Shown: in pieces, positions 5,806-12,309 of the stretch
How the letters are laid out: each line of letters starts with the position of its first letter
Numbering within the stretch: the stretch's first letter is position 1
Assembly (NCBI GenBank): GCA_030631875.1
Contig: DAOVKH010000027.1
Location: 1 to 12,309, forward strand
Reading direction: 5' to 3'
Source: Deltaproteobacteria bacterium
Lineage (GTDB): Bacteria > Desulfobacterota > GWC2-55-46 > DRQE01
DNA: 12,309 bases
Notes under the pieces: model-generated
Database searches by the model: none
Seen by the model: only the letters and a program-made list of their open reading frames with translations
What the model was told of the DNA's origin: nothing
Made by a program: the position numbers and the translations under genes

Positions 5806-5974
5806 GTTTATATTATATAATAGGGAGGGGTTTGTTCGTCTTTAGCTAAATGGACGGCTTCTTCTGATATTTTCGAGTAATTACGGCTGTAAGATGTGTT
5901 TTGCGTTCTCTGTGTTTGCGGTCTATTCAGAGAGCCTATCGGGTATACCGTAGAGAGGGTTACTTAGATCAAAT
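5806..5974 (+). other. long 5' leader of the chemosensory operon
   Basis: No gene seen. It contains TCTCTG (5907-5912) paired with CAGAGA (5928-5933), two TTTGCG copies (5900-5905, 5915-5920) and an 8-bp palindrome GGTATACC (5942-5949) that could be an operator. An SD-like GAGAGGG (5953-5959) lies 15 bases before the first ATG, longer than usual. It matches no riboswitch that I recognise. Confidence 0.35.
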
Positions 5975-7351
5975 ATGAAGTTAGTCGGTAAATTAGAAGA
6001 TTTAGGTCTTGGTGAGATACTTCAGATAATAAGCTTTAGCCAAAAGTCAGGCATACTCTGGCTCAACAGTCAAAAGCGTGTCGGTAGTATCGTCTTTAAG
6101 GACGGCCAAGTTACGCGCGCAACTTCTTCGGCCTTGAAGCGTGACGTGGGTATGTACTTGGTGACGGAGGGTGTTATAACGGACGATACCTTGGCCTCTG
6201 CGCGTGAACTTCAAAAGAGCGCGGGCCATACCGATAACTTAGGTTCGATACTCATAAAGAGCTTTGGCGTGGATTTAGCGGTCATTGAAGAAGCCACTCA
6301 GAAGCTCGTTGAAAGAAAGATTGTCTCTTTCTTCTTTTGGCATGACGGTACATTTGTCTTTGAGCTTAAGGAGTTTATAGAGAACCCGGAGGTCGTCAAG
6401 GCCGATAGCCTTCAGTATACTTTAGCCCAAGGAATGAATCCGCAGTTCATAGCCATGGAAGGCGCGCGCGTCTGTGATGAATTTGAAAAAGACGGCGTTA
6501 TGCCCAAAGGTTATGAAGTTGAAGCCGATGGTGGCGGCGTTGATAGTGCTGGTGAGTCTGCTCCCGCGCCCGTAAAGCCATCCGTGCCCTTAGCGGAGGA
6601 TTCATTTGAGGCGGCAATAGCCGACGTTAATTATGAAGACGCATCTTCGTCTGACCCCGTACCTTCGTCAATGGCCGAGCCTGCTATGGCCAATGACGAA
6701 GACGATATTCCGTTACTCGATAACCCCGAAGAGTTTCAGGTAATAACCCCTGAGTTTCTTCAGGAGCTTGAGGGTGAAGAACTCTTTCAGGCCCTTGACT
6801 CTGAGATACCTCTCATAGAGGAGAGCAAAGGGCTCTCACTCTTGAAAGAGATGTTAGAAGAATTATCAAGGCCCCTGACAATGAGCGAGACAGTGCTTCT
6901 TATATTAAGGTTCAGCAGTGAGATAATGGGCAGAGCCGTTGTCTTTGCAATCAAGGAAGGCCAGATTGTCGGTATGGGCCAATACGGTATAGAGCTTAAC
7001 GGCGATAACCCGGACGTTCGTGTCCGTAAGATGAAGATAGACCTAAGTGAACCCTCTGTGCTTAGGGAGGCTATAAGTACAAAGCGTAATGTCGTCAAGG
7101 CACTTGATAAGAATAAATGGAACGATTACCTGGTGGAGCAATTAGGCGGTCATGTGCCGCCTGAGTCCTACGTCAGCCCGCTTGTCGTCAGAGGCAGGGT
7201 TGCGATAATCCTCTACGGAGATAACGCAATGACGGGCGATATGATAGGCGATACGTCGAGCCTTGAGATATTCTTAGCTCAAACGCGTATCGTTCTTGAG
7301 GGGATGATGCTTAAGAAGAAACTTTCAGGACATGATGATGTCTCGGCTTGA
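5975..7351 (+). CDS. DUF4388 (PATAN-type) protein with C-terminal GAF-like region
   Basis: A 458-residue cytoplasmic protein. Residues 1 to about 165 form a DUF4388/PATAN domain: GKLEDLGLGEILQIISFSQKSG, then a strand-rich part (LWLNSQKRVGSIVFKDGQVTRA), then a helical half ending in FFFWHDGTFVFEL. Residues about 180-280 are an acidic, Pro/Ala/Ser-rich linker. Residues about 285-458 look like a GAF-type fold (VVFAIKEGQIVGMGQYG ... SPLVVRGRVAIILYGD), a layout seen in deltaproteobacterial DUF4388 proteins. PATAN/DUF4388 domains serve as protein-interaction modules around receiver domains and control motility or polarity, as in PatA/PixE of cyanobacteria. It is the first gene of the operon and precedes the CheY-like gene by 32 bp, so it may bind that receiver. 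An in-frame TAG at 5951 rules out a start further upstream. Ligand and exact role are unknown. Confidence 0.75.
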   Translation: MKLVGKLEDLGLGEILQIISFSQKSGILWLNSQKRVGSIVFKDGQVTRATSSALKRDVGMYLVTEGVITDDTLASARELQKSAGHTDNLGSILIKSFGVDLAVIEEATQKLVERKIVSFFFWHDGTFVFELKEFIENPEVVKADSLQYTLAQGMNPQFIAMEGARVCDEFEKDGVMPKGYEVEADGGGVDSAGESAPAPVKPSVPLAEDSFEAAIADVNYEDASSSDPVPSSMAEPAMANDEDDIPLLDNPEEFQVITPEFLQELEGEELFQALDSEIPLIEESKGLSLLKEMLEELSRPLTMSETVLLILRFSSEIMGRAVVFAIKEGQIVGMGQYGIELNGDNPDVRVRKMKIDLSEPSVLREAISTKRNVVKALDKNKWNDYLVEQLGGHVPPESYVSPLVVRGRVAIILYGDNAMTGDMIGDTSSLEIFLAQTRIVLEGMMLKKKLSGHDDVSA

Positions 7352-7383
7352 TATAACGATGATAAGGGAGTGCTTAGATAAAA

Positions 7384-7749
7384 GTGCATAATATACTGAT
7401 AGTAGAAGATTCGGCCACAATAAGATCTATGATAATTTCAACGCTTGAGTCCTTTGGAGAATTTAACTTCACCGAAGCCCCCAATGGCTTTGAGGCCTTG
7501 AAGGAGTTGCCTCGCGAAAGTTTCGACCTGATAATTACCGATATAAATATGCCCGATATAAACGGCTTAGAGCTTGTAAGTTTTATAAAGAAGAGTGACC
7601 TATATAAAAATATACCGTTATTTATAATCAGCACCGAGGGGAGTGAGGCCGACCTTAAAAAAGGCATGGAGCTTGGTGTGGACGAGTATATAGTAAAGCC
7701 CTTTGATCCGGATAAATTAGAGGAGATTGTACTTAAGTACCTTAAGTAG
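7384..7749 (+). CDS. CheY-like single-domain response regulator
   Basis: A 121-residue receiver domain with no output domain. The acidic pocket is Glu8-Asp9 (VEDS), the phospho-acceptor is Asp53 (ITDINMP), the switch hydroxyl is Ser83 (FIISTEG), the aromatic switch is Tyr102 and the conserved lysine is Lys105 (VKPF). All essential residues are present, so it should take phosphate from the CheA encoded next. Its output would be a protein contact, either with a motor or pilus component or with the DUF4388 protein upstream. The start is GTG; TAG at 7375 bars a start further upstream, and the SD (AAGGGAG, 7364-7370) lies 13 bases away, a long spacing. Family certain; partner unknown. Confidence 0.93.
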   Translation: MHNILIVEDSATIRSMIISTLESFGEFNFTEAPNGFEALKELPRESFDLIITDINMPDINGLELVSFIKKSDLYKNIPLFIISTEGSEADLKKGMELGVDEYIVKPFDPDKLEEIVLKYLK

Positions 7750-7803
7750 ATTTGTTAGTCATTACGAGGAGGTCGACGCTGAGGTGTTGACAATTTATAC
7801 GCT

Positions 7804-9891
7804 ATGGTTTCAAAGGATAACGAAGATATAGAGAAAGACTCTTCACTTGAAGAGTTCCTTGTTGAGGCCGAAGAGATAGTAGAGGCCCTTAACTCCGAGC
7901 TCATGCGCCTTGATGTCTTGGGGACGAGCGAGCCGGACCCTGCTCTCCTGAACTCTATATTCAGGAGTGCCCATACCCTTAAAGGGTTATCCGGTATCTT
8001 TGGCTTCGATTTGATGGTTGAGGTTAGCCATAACCTCGAAAACTTGCTCGATGCTATGAGGCTCGGCAAGGCCGAACTTACCCCTGAGGTATTAGACCTC
8101 CTGCTTGAGTCCATGAGTGTCGTGCAGGTGCTCCTTGATGCCAAGAGCCACGGCGAGGACGTACCGCTCGATATAAGCGACCTGCTTCTGCGTCTCGATA
8201 AAGCCCTTGAGAGTAAATCCGTTCAGGAAGGCTCATTAGGCTCGGCGGCACTTCGCGTAGACGCCAGCATTGCCAACGTACTTACCGAGTATGAAGAGCA
8301 TCGCCTCAACGCCTGTCTTGAAAAAGATATGAACCTCTTCATGGTCAGGGCTTCGTTCCTTATAGCCAGCTTCGACCAGGGTCTTGAGGAGTTATCTTCC
8401 ATACTCAAAGAACAGGGTGAGATAATAACCACCCTGCCTTCTCCGGGTTCAACTCCGGGGGAGAACATAGACTTCGACCTGCTTCTGGCTACAGAGTCCT
8501 CTAAGGATTTCCTTGCCGGCGTCATAGATGATAATACAGTTACTATAAGTTCGGCACTTAAGGATGATGACGATGCGGAAAGTTCCGTTGAATCCGCTCC
8601 GTTAGCTTCGGCCACTACTGAAGATGAAGGCAAAAATAAGACTTTAACACCACCGCCAGCCGTAGATACCACCGAGACATTTAAGAGTGTTACACAGACG
8701 GTTAGAGTCGATATAACCCAGCTCGATTATTTGATGAATATAGTGGGTGAGTTGTCGATTATAAACGCCTCCTTTGAGGCTCTTGTCGATTCGCTAAAGG
8801 TAAAGTCTTCTTCAATAGAGTGCTTTGACGATCTGGCCTTCATGAGTACAGCTTTAAATAAGAAGCTCGCCGAGATACAGCAGGGCATGCTCGAGACACG
8901 CATGGTACCGCTAAGCATTGTATTCGATAAACTCGCGCGCTCGGTTCGTAAGACGAGCAGAGATATGGGTAAAGATATACACTTTCAGGTCGAGGGCGGC
9001 GAGACACGGCTCGATAAGATGATAGTCGAAGAGCTTGGCGGCCCACTCATGCATATAGTCAGGAATTCGCTCGATCATGGCGTTGAGTTTCCGGAAGAAC
9101 GAGTTAAGAACGGTAAGGCGGCTAAAGGAGTCGTCTCGGCGCGCGCTTATCAGCGCGGTAACCACGTCATAGTCGAGATTGAAGACGACGGGCGCGGCAT
9201 AGACCCTGAGAAGATATTAAAGAAGGCGATTGAAAAGGGGCTTGCACACGAGGGTGATAGGCCAAGCCGTGAAGAGATATTAGCCTTCATGTTCCTACCC
9301 GGCTTCTCTACGAGCGAAGAGGTTAGCGAGATATCCGGCCGCGGTGTCGGAATGGATGTCGTTAAGCAGAACATAGCCGATCTTTCAGGCATGGTAGATA
9401 TTGAGAGCGAGAAGGGGAAGGGGACGAAGATGATGCTCGTCCTCCCCATGACGCTTGCGATAATAAAGGCACTCATCGTAGAGACGTGCGGACAGAGGTA
9501 TGCTATACCGCTTAACTCTATAGTAGAAAACTTTATGCTTGAAGAGACGGAGATAGAGACCATCGAGGGCAAGGAGTACGTTCACTTGCGGGACTCTAAT
9601 ATTCCAATAGTGAGGCTGAATGATTTCTTAGGCGTAGAAGGGGAGCTCGATACGGTAAATTATGTCATAGTCGTCGGCATGGCCGAGAAGAAACTTGGGG
9701 TCGTAGTCGAGGCTCTGCACGGTCAGCAGGATATTGTTATAAAGTCCATAGGCAAGAGGTTTAAGGATCTTAAGATTATCTCCGGAGCTACCGACTACAG
9801 GCAAGAGACGATACTCGTTCTCGACGTTGGCGGGATAATCGAAGAGTGTATGGGAAGTTCAGGTGCCTTTAATAAGGCAGTACATGCGTAG
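7804..9891 (+). CDS. cheA: chemotaxis histidine kinase CheA
   Basis: A 695-residue hybrid-free CheA. P1/HPt occupies about residues 12-115, with phosphorylated His57 in RSAHTLKG. A P2-like middle domain follows (about 145-250; TEYEEHRL ... GEIITTLPS). The linker at 250-295 is acidic and Pro-rich. P3 dimerisation helices are about 300-365 (MNIVGELSIINASF). The P4 ATPase has the N box HIVRNSLDHGVE (417-428), G1 DDGRGID (461-467), the F-box region around FLPGFSTSE, and G2 GRGVGMDVV (512-520). P5, the CheW-like domain, spans about 548-685. It links receptor-CheW arrays to the CheY-like receiver. There is no fused receiver, unlike FrzE. The ATG has no close SD: GAGGAGGT sits at 7766-7772, 31 bases away, and TGA at 7780 blocks an upstream start in frame. 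Confidence 0.97.
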   Translation: MVSKDNEDIEKDSSLEEFLVEAEEIVEALNSELMRLDVLGTSEPDPALLNSIFRSAHTLKGLSGIFGFDLMVEVSHNLENLLDAMRLGKAELTPEVLDLLLESMSVVQVLLDAKSHGEDVPLDISDLLLRLDKALESKSVQEGSLGSAALRVDASIANVLTEYEEHRLNACLEKDMNLFMVRASFLIASFDQGLEELSSILKEQGEIITTLPSPGSTPGENIDFDLLLATESSKDFLAGVIDDNTVTISSALKDDDDAESSVESAPLASATTEDEGKNKTLTPPPAVDTTETFKSVTQTVRVDITQLDYLMNIVGELSIINASFEALVDSLKVKSSSIECFDDLAFMSTALNKKLAEIQQGMLETRMVPLSIVFDKLARSVRKTSRDMGKDIHFQVEGGETRLDKMIVEELGGPLMHIVRNSLDHGVEFPEERVKNGKAAKGVVSARAYQRGNHVIVEIEDDGRGIDPEKILKKAIEKGLAHEGDRPSREEILAFMFLPGFSTSEEVSEISGRGVGMDVVKQNIADLSGMVDIESEKGKGTKMMLVLPMTLAIIKALIVETCGQRYAIPLNSIVENFMLEETEIETIEGKEYVHLRDSNIPIVRLNDFLGVEGELDTVNYVIVVGMAEKKLGVVVEALHGQQDIVIKSIGKRFKDLKIISGATDYRQETILVLDVGGIIEECMGSSGAFNKAVHA

Positions 9892-9913
9892 TATCTAATT
9901 AGAGGGTAGCCTG

Positions 9914-10732
9914 ATGTATGAAAAATTTTACGGCTTTAATGTAAAGCCCTTCAGTAAGACACCTGATCCGAGCTTTCTTTATATGAGTAAGGCTCATAGG
10001 GAAGCACTCGCCAGGCTCAGCTACGGCGTAGAGGAGCGTGAGGTCGTAGTCCTAACCGGCGAGGTCGGTTGCGGTAAGACAACACTCTCTCGCGCGCTTA
10101 TGGATTCGCTCGATGATTCGTATCATATCATCGCTCTCGTTGCCCCTATATTCGATAAGGGGGAGTTGTTACGCCTGATAGCGCTTCGCCTTGGCATAGA
10201 GAATCCGAGCACCTATAGAACAGAGCTTTTAGAAGAGATAGGTACGACCTTATTTGATTTCTACAGGCGCGGCAAGTGTCCGGTCTTTATAATAGACGAA
10301 GGTCAGCTCATTCCCGGTAACGAAGGCTTCGATGAGTTAAGACTCCTTACGAACCTTCAGCTCGACGACGCAAACCTATTTTCACTTGTATTGATGGGCC
10401 AGCCCGAGCTTCGCACGCGCTTAATGTCGGGTTACTTCGAGCCATTTCGCCAGAGGATAGGCATTCAGTATCACCTGAGTCCGCTCGATTACGATGATAC
10501 GCGTGAGTATATAAAGTTTAGGCTCGAAAGAGCAGGCAGGATTGCCCCGCTCTTTACGGAAGAGGCCGTTGAGGTCTTATATAGATTCTCAGGCGGCGTG
10601 CCGAGAAAGATTAATAACCTTGCCTCGGCGGCACTCCTTGTCGGCATGGGTAGAGAGCTTGAGCGTATAGATAGGGACGTCATAGTTGACGTAGCAAGAG
10701 ACTTTGATCTTATAAGTTGGAAGTCGCACTGA
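9914..10732 (+). CDS. ExeA/GspA-type AAA ATPase, stand-alone
   Basis: A 272-residue P-loop ATPase. The N-terminus (MYEKFYGFNVKPFSKTPDP, then FLY.S..H.EALARLSYG) is the hallmark of the ExeA/GspA and exopolysaccharide-locus ATPase family. Walker A is GEVGCGKT (49-56), Walker B is VFIIDEGQ (124-131; most relatives have DEAQ), a sensor-1-like segment is LVLMGQPEL (158-166), and FRQRIG (178-183) supplies the likely arginine finger. The protein ends after the lid region, so it lacks the transmembrane helix and peptidoglycan-binding domain of full ExeA. It sits between cheA and a cheW, 22 bp after cheA and 1 bp before cheW, so it is part of the chemosensory transcript. Relatives help assemble secretins or other envelope machines; here it may position or remodel the array or a pilus (inference). 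Confidence 0.85.
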   Translation: MYEKFYGFNVKPFSKTPDPSFLYMSKAHREALARLSYGVEEREVVVLTGEVGCGKTTLSRALMDSLDDSYHIIALVAPIFDKGELLRLIALRLGIENPSTYRTELLEEIGTTLFDFYRRGKCPVFIIDEGQLIPGNEGFDELRLLTNLQLDDANLFSLVLMGQPELRTRLMSGYFEPFRQRIGIQYHLSPLDYDDTREYIKFRLERAGRIAPLFTEEAVEVLYRFSGGVPRKINNLASAALLVGMGRELERIDRDVIVDVARDFDLISWKSH

Positions 10733-10733
10733 T

Positions 10734-11723
10734 ATGGATATAGCAGAGATAAGAAGAAAGGCCAAGGAGCTTAAGGCCAGAGAGCTTGAAGCCGAAGGGC
10801 ATAAGCCCGAAGAGCATCAGCCCGAAGAGCTTAAAGATATTACTGCGCCCTCAGAAGAGGCGGATTCTCTTATTGCCGAGGATCTCTCTTTAGAGGACGA
10901 GAGCACCACTGCGTCGAATGAGGATTTTATTATAGACGACGAAGGCGGTGAGGTGAGGGCTGATGCCTTGACCGAAGAATTCAAAGACGTTGCCGATGAC
11001 GACGCGGTCTTTGAGCTTACCGGTAAAGAAGAGGTCTCTCAAGAAGAATTTATTGACGACATAAATGACGACGATGAGCTTACGGTAGATAATCTCGTAG
11101 ATGATCCGCCGCCCTTAGAGGAGTCTGCTTCAGAGAATGATAAAAAAGAACTTCCTGAGGACAAAGAGGTCTCCAAACTCTTTACCGACGACCCTGATAT
11201 AGGAGATTCCCTCGATGCCATAATCACCCCCGATGAACCGGCGAGTGATGAGATGGTCGAAGAGGGTATCGCTGAAGCTCAGGAAGAAGAGAGTGAAGAA
11301 GATGAGGATGCCGTATGCCTTGAAGCCATAACCTTCATGCTCGACGATGAGGAGTATGGCATAGATATAGAAGGTATAAAGGAAGTCATCAAGACGCGCG
11401 AACTTACGAGCCTACCGAGAGCCCCTCAGAATATTATGGGCCTGCTCTCTCTTCGCGGTCTTATAGTGCCGATAATGGACCTGCGCAAGAGGCTCGCCAT
11501 GGGGTACGACAAAGAGGGTGAGCGAATTATAATTGTCAAAGACGGTGATGAGCACCTGGGCCTAGTCGTGGACAGGATAGTCGGAGCCGTGAGTTTAAGG
11601 CGCGCTAATATCGAGCCACCACCGTCGTTCAGTTCTATAGACGGTGAACTCATAAGTGCCATATGCCGTTACGACGGAGAGGCTTTCATACTTTTAAATG
11701 TAGATAGGATTCTGGGAAATTAA
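10734..11723 (+). CDS. CheW-domain protein with long acidic N-terminal extension
   Basis: A 329-residue protein in two parts. Residues 1 to about 192 are low-complexity and very rich in Glu and Asp, probably disordered, opening with a basic/acidic helix and a five-residue tandem repeat. Residues about 193-329 are a CheW domain (FMLDDEEYGIDIEGIKEVIK, PRAPQNIMGLLSLRGLIVPIMDLRKRL, LGLVVDRIVGAVSLRRANIEPPP). CheW couples receptors to CheA P5. Typical CheW proteins have about 150-170 residues, so the extension is nearly 200 residues of extra acidic tether. The ATG follows the ATPase stop codon by one base, and the stop overlaps the next ATG (TAATG), so translation of three genes is coupled. The extension might bind the neighbouring ATPase or space the array (inference). 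Confidence 0.93.
   Translation: MDIAEIRRKAKELKARELEAEGHKPEEHQPEELKDITAPSEEADSLIAEDLSLEDESTTASNEDFIIDDEGGEVRADALTEEFKDVADDDAVFELTGKEEVSQEEFIDDINDDDELTVDNLVDDPPPLEESASENDKKELPEDKEVSKLFTDDPDIGDSLDAIITPDEPASDEMVEEGIAEAQEEESEEDEDAVCLEAITFMLDDEEYGIDIEGIKEVIKTRELTSLPRAPQNIMGLLSLRGLIVPIMDLRKRLAMGYDKEGERIIIVKDGDEHLGLVVDRIVGAVSLRRANIEPPPSFSSIDGELISAICRYDGEAFILLNVDRILGN
10800..10829 (+). repeat. tandem 15-bp repeat inside the CheW acidic arm
   Basis: Two adjacent 15-bp units, 10800-10814 and 10815-10829, differ at one base and encode HKPEE then HQPEE. The in-frame unit points to slippage-driven growth of the disordered arm. Confidence 0.8.
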
Positions 11724-12235
11724 TGAACGCAGATAATCAGCAGATAGCGTGTTTTAAGGTAGCCGACGGTATATACGGCCTTGATATAATGGGTATTACC
11801 GAGATAATCCGTTATCAAAAGATATTGCCCTTGCCAAAGGCTCTGGACTTTATCGAAGGTGTGATAAACTTAAGAGAAGAGGCGATACCGATAATCTCCA
11901 TGCGTAAGCGTTTTGGTCTGGAGCCTATAGCTGAAACCAAGGCTACGAGAATCATCATAATTAAGTTAGGCCGGAAGGATGTCGGTATAGTTGTCGATAG
12001 CGTCGATAATGTCCTAAATCTTAAAGAAGGTGAGCTTAAACCACCGCCGAGCGTTACAACGGCCATAGAGATTGAGTACCTCTCAGGAGTAATATGGGAT
12101 AACGACGAGCTTGTCATGGTCCTTGATATGGATAAGGTGCTTTCGGGTAGGGAAAAGATTACGCTCGCCGAGGTAGGCGCGGGCAAAGAAAAGCCGGGTG
12201 AAGAAAAAATAGACGAAGAAAAAACAGCGTTGTAG
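11723..12235 (+). CDS. second CheW-type coupling protein
   Basis: A 170-residue CheW. The whole two-lobed CheW domain is present from residue 7 to about 145: CFKVADGIYGLDIMGITEIIR, PLPKALDFIEGVINLREEAIPIISMRKRFGL, DVGIVVDSVDNVLNLKEGELKPPPSV, and VMVLDMDKVL. A short charged Glu/Lys tail (about residues 150-170) follows. It is a paralogue of the upstream CheW domain, sharing the PPPS turn and the L-x-(M/V)-D-(K/R)-(V/I)-L end. Two unequal CheW proteins in one operon may couple different receptors to one CheA or fill the linking rings of the array. Its ATG overlaps the previous stop by one base. The FIEGVINLRE.AIPII motif is canonical, so the call is firm. Confidence 0.95.
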   Translation: MNADNQQIACFKVADGIYGLDIMGITEIIRYQKILPLPKALDFIEGVINLREEAIPIISMRKRFGLEPIAETKATRIIIIKLGRKDVGIVVDSVDNVLNLKEGELKPPPSVTTAIEIEYLSGVIWDNDELVMVLDMDKVLSGREKITLAEVGAGKEKPGEEKIDEEKTAL

Positions 12236-12242
12236 GGGAGGA

Positions 12243-12309
12243 ATGCCTGTAGTGGAGCTTACGATAGAGTGTCCTGAGTGTGGTGCTAAGTTTAGCGTAG
12301 ATAGCGATA
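12243..12309 (+). CDS. zinc-ribbon (MJ0042-type) protein, 5' end only
   Basis: The first 22 codons of a gene cut by the window end. The sequence ELTIECPECGAKFSVDSD has the CPxCxxxFxV knuckle typical of the N-terminal MJ0042-type zinc finger found at the front of many deltaproteobacterial proteins, often followed by a membrane or regulatory region. Only the first CxxC (Cys10, Cys13 from ATG) is inside the window. The SD GGGGAGG (12235-12241) leaves one base before the ATG at 12243, so GTG at 12252, ten bases away, may be the true start. It follows cheW closely and reads as the next gene of the operon. Confidence 0.6.
   Translation, partial: MPVVELTIECPECGAKFSVDSD

Noticed and set aside
5826..5850. 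Tiny TTG-started leader peptide after GGGAGGGG
   Set aside because: It would encode only five residues from a rare start codon and nothing else supports it.
5806..5974. c-di-GMP or other riboswitch in the che leader
   Set aside because: None of the conserved GEMM blocks can be seen; the hairpins present are short.

Overview
The window comes from a Gram-negative bacterium, most likely an anaerobic or microaerophilic lineage of the deltaproteobacterial/Nitrospirota type. This is an inference from gene content: a ferritin-like diiron protein, a bacteriohemerythrin, a chemoreceptor with a c-type haem motif, periplasmic proteins with signal peptides, and a DUF4388 chemosensory cluster. All protein genes lie on the + strand. 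The only minus-strand gene is a tRNA. I cannot name the species.

Region 1 (1-2050) is a loose, probably co-transcribed run. It holds the 3' end of a MidA-type SAM methyltransferase, a 52-residue zinc-ribbon protein, a rubrerythrin-like diiron protein, a Spy/CpxP-like periplasmic protein and a 31-codon small ORF, and it ends at a GC-rich hairpin.

Region 2 (2050-2945) holds a secreted rhodanese followed by a bacteriohemerythrin. The rhodanese frame is interrupted by one in-frame UGA, exactly where the catalytic cysteine of the active-site loop belongs. The frame then continues with perfect rhodanese sequence to a UAG. A long imperfect stem-loop starts 5 nt after the UGA and its apical loop begins with G, 22 nt downstream, as expected of a bacterial SECIS element. 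I therefore read the gene as a selenoprotein of 147 residues with Sec106. This is the strongest hidden signal in the window, because a standard annotation would truncate the gene at residue 105.

Region 3 (2946-3453) contains a 20-bp bidirectional terminator, a minus-strand tRNA-Glu(CUC) with its own promoter, and the promoter and leader of the next gene.

Region 4 (3454-5640) is a 728-residue methyl-accepting chemotaxis protein. Its periplasmic sensor carries one CxxCH haem c motif, and its signalling tip departs from consensus.

Region 5 (5641-5974) is a gene-free spacer with a strong hairpin, a good sigma70-type promoter and a leader of about 170 nt. Region 6 (5975 to the end) is a tightly packed chemosensory operon: DUF4388 scaffold/sensor, CheY-like receiver, CheA, ExeA-type AAA ATPase, CheW with a long acidic N-terminus, a second CheW, and the start of a zinc-ribbon protein. 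No CheR, CheB or CheC/X/Z is present within the window. The likely logic is that the haem receptor and possibly others signal through the two CheW couplers to CheA and on to the single-domain receiver. The ATPase and DUF4388 protein may tie the array to a surface apparatus or to polarity. That output is inferred, not shown.
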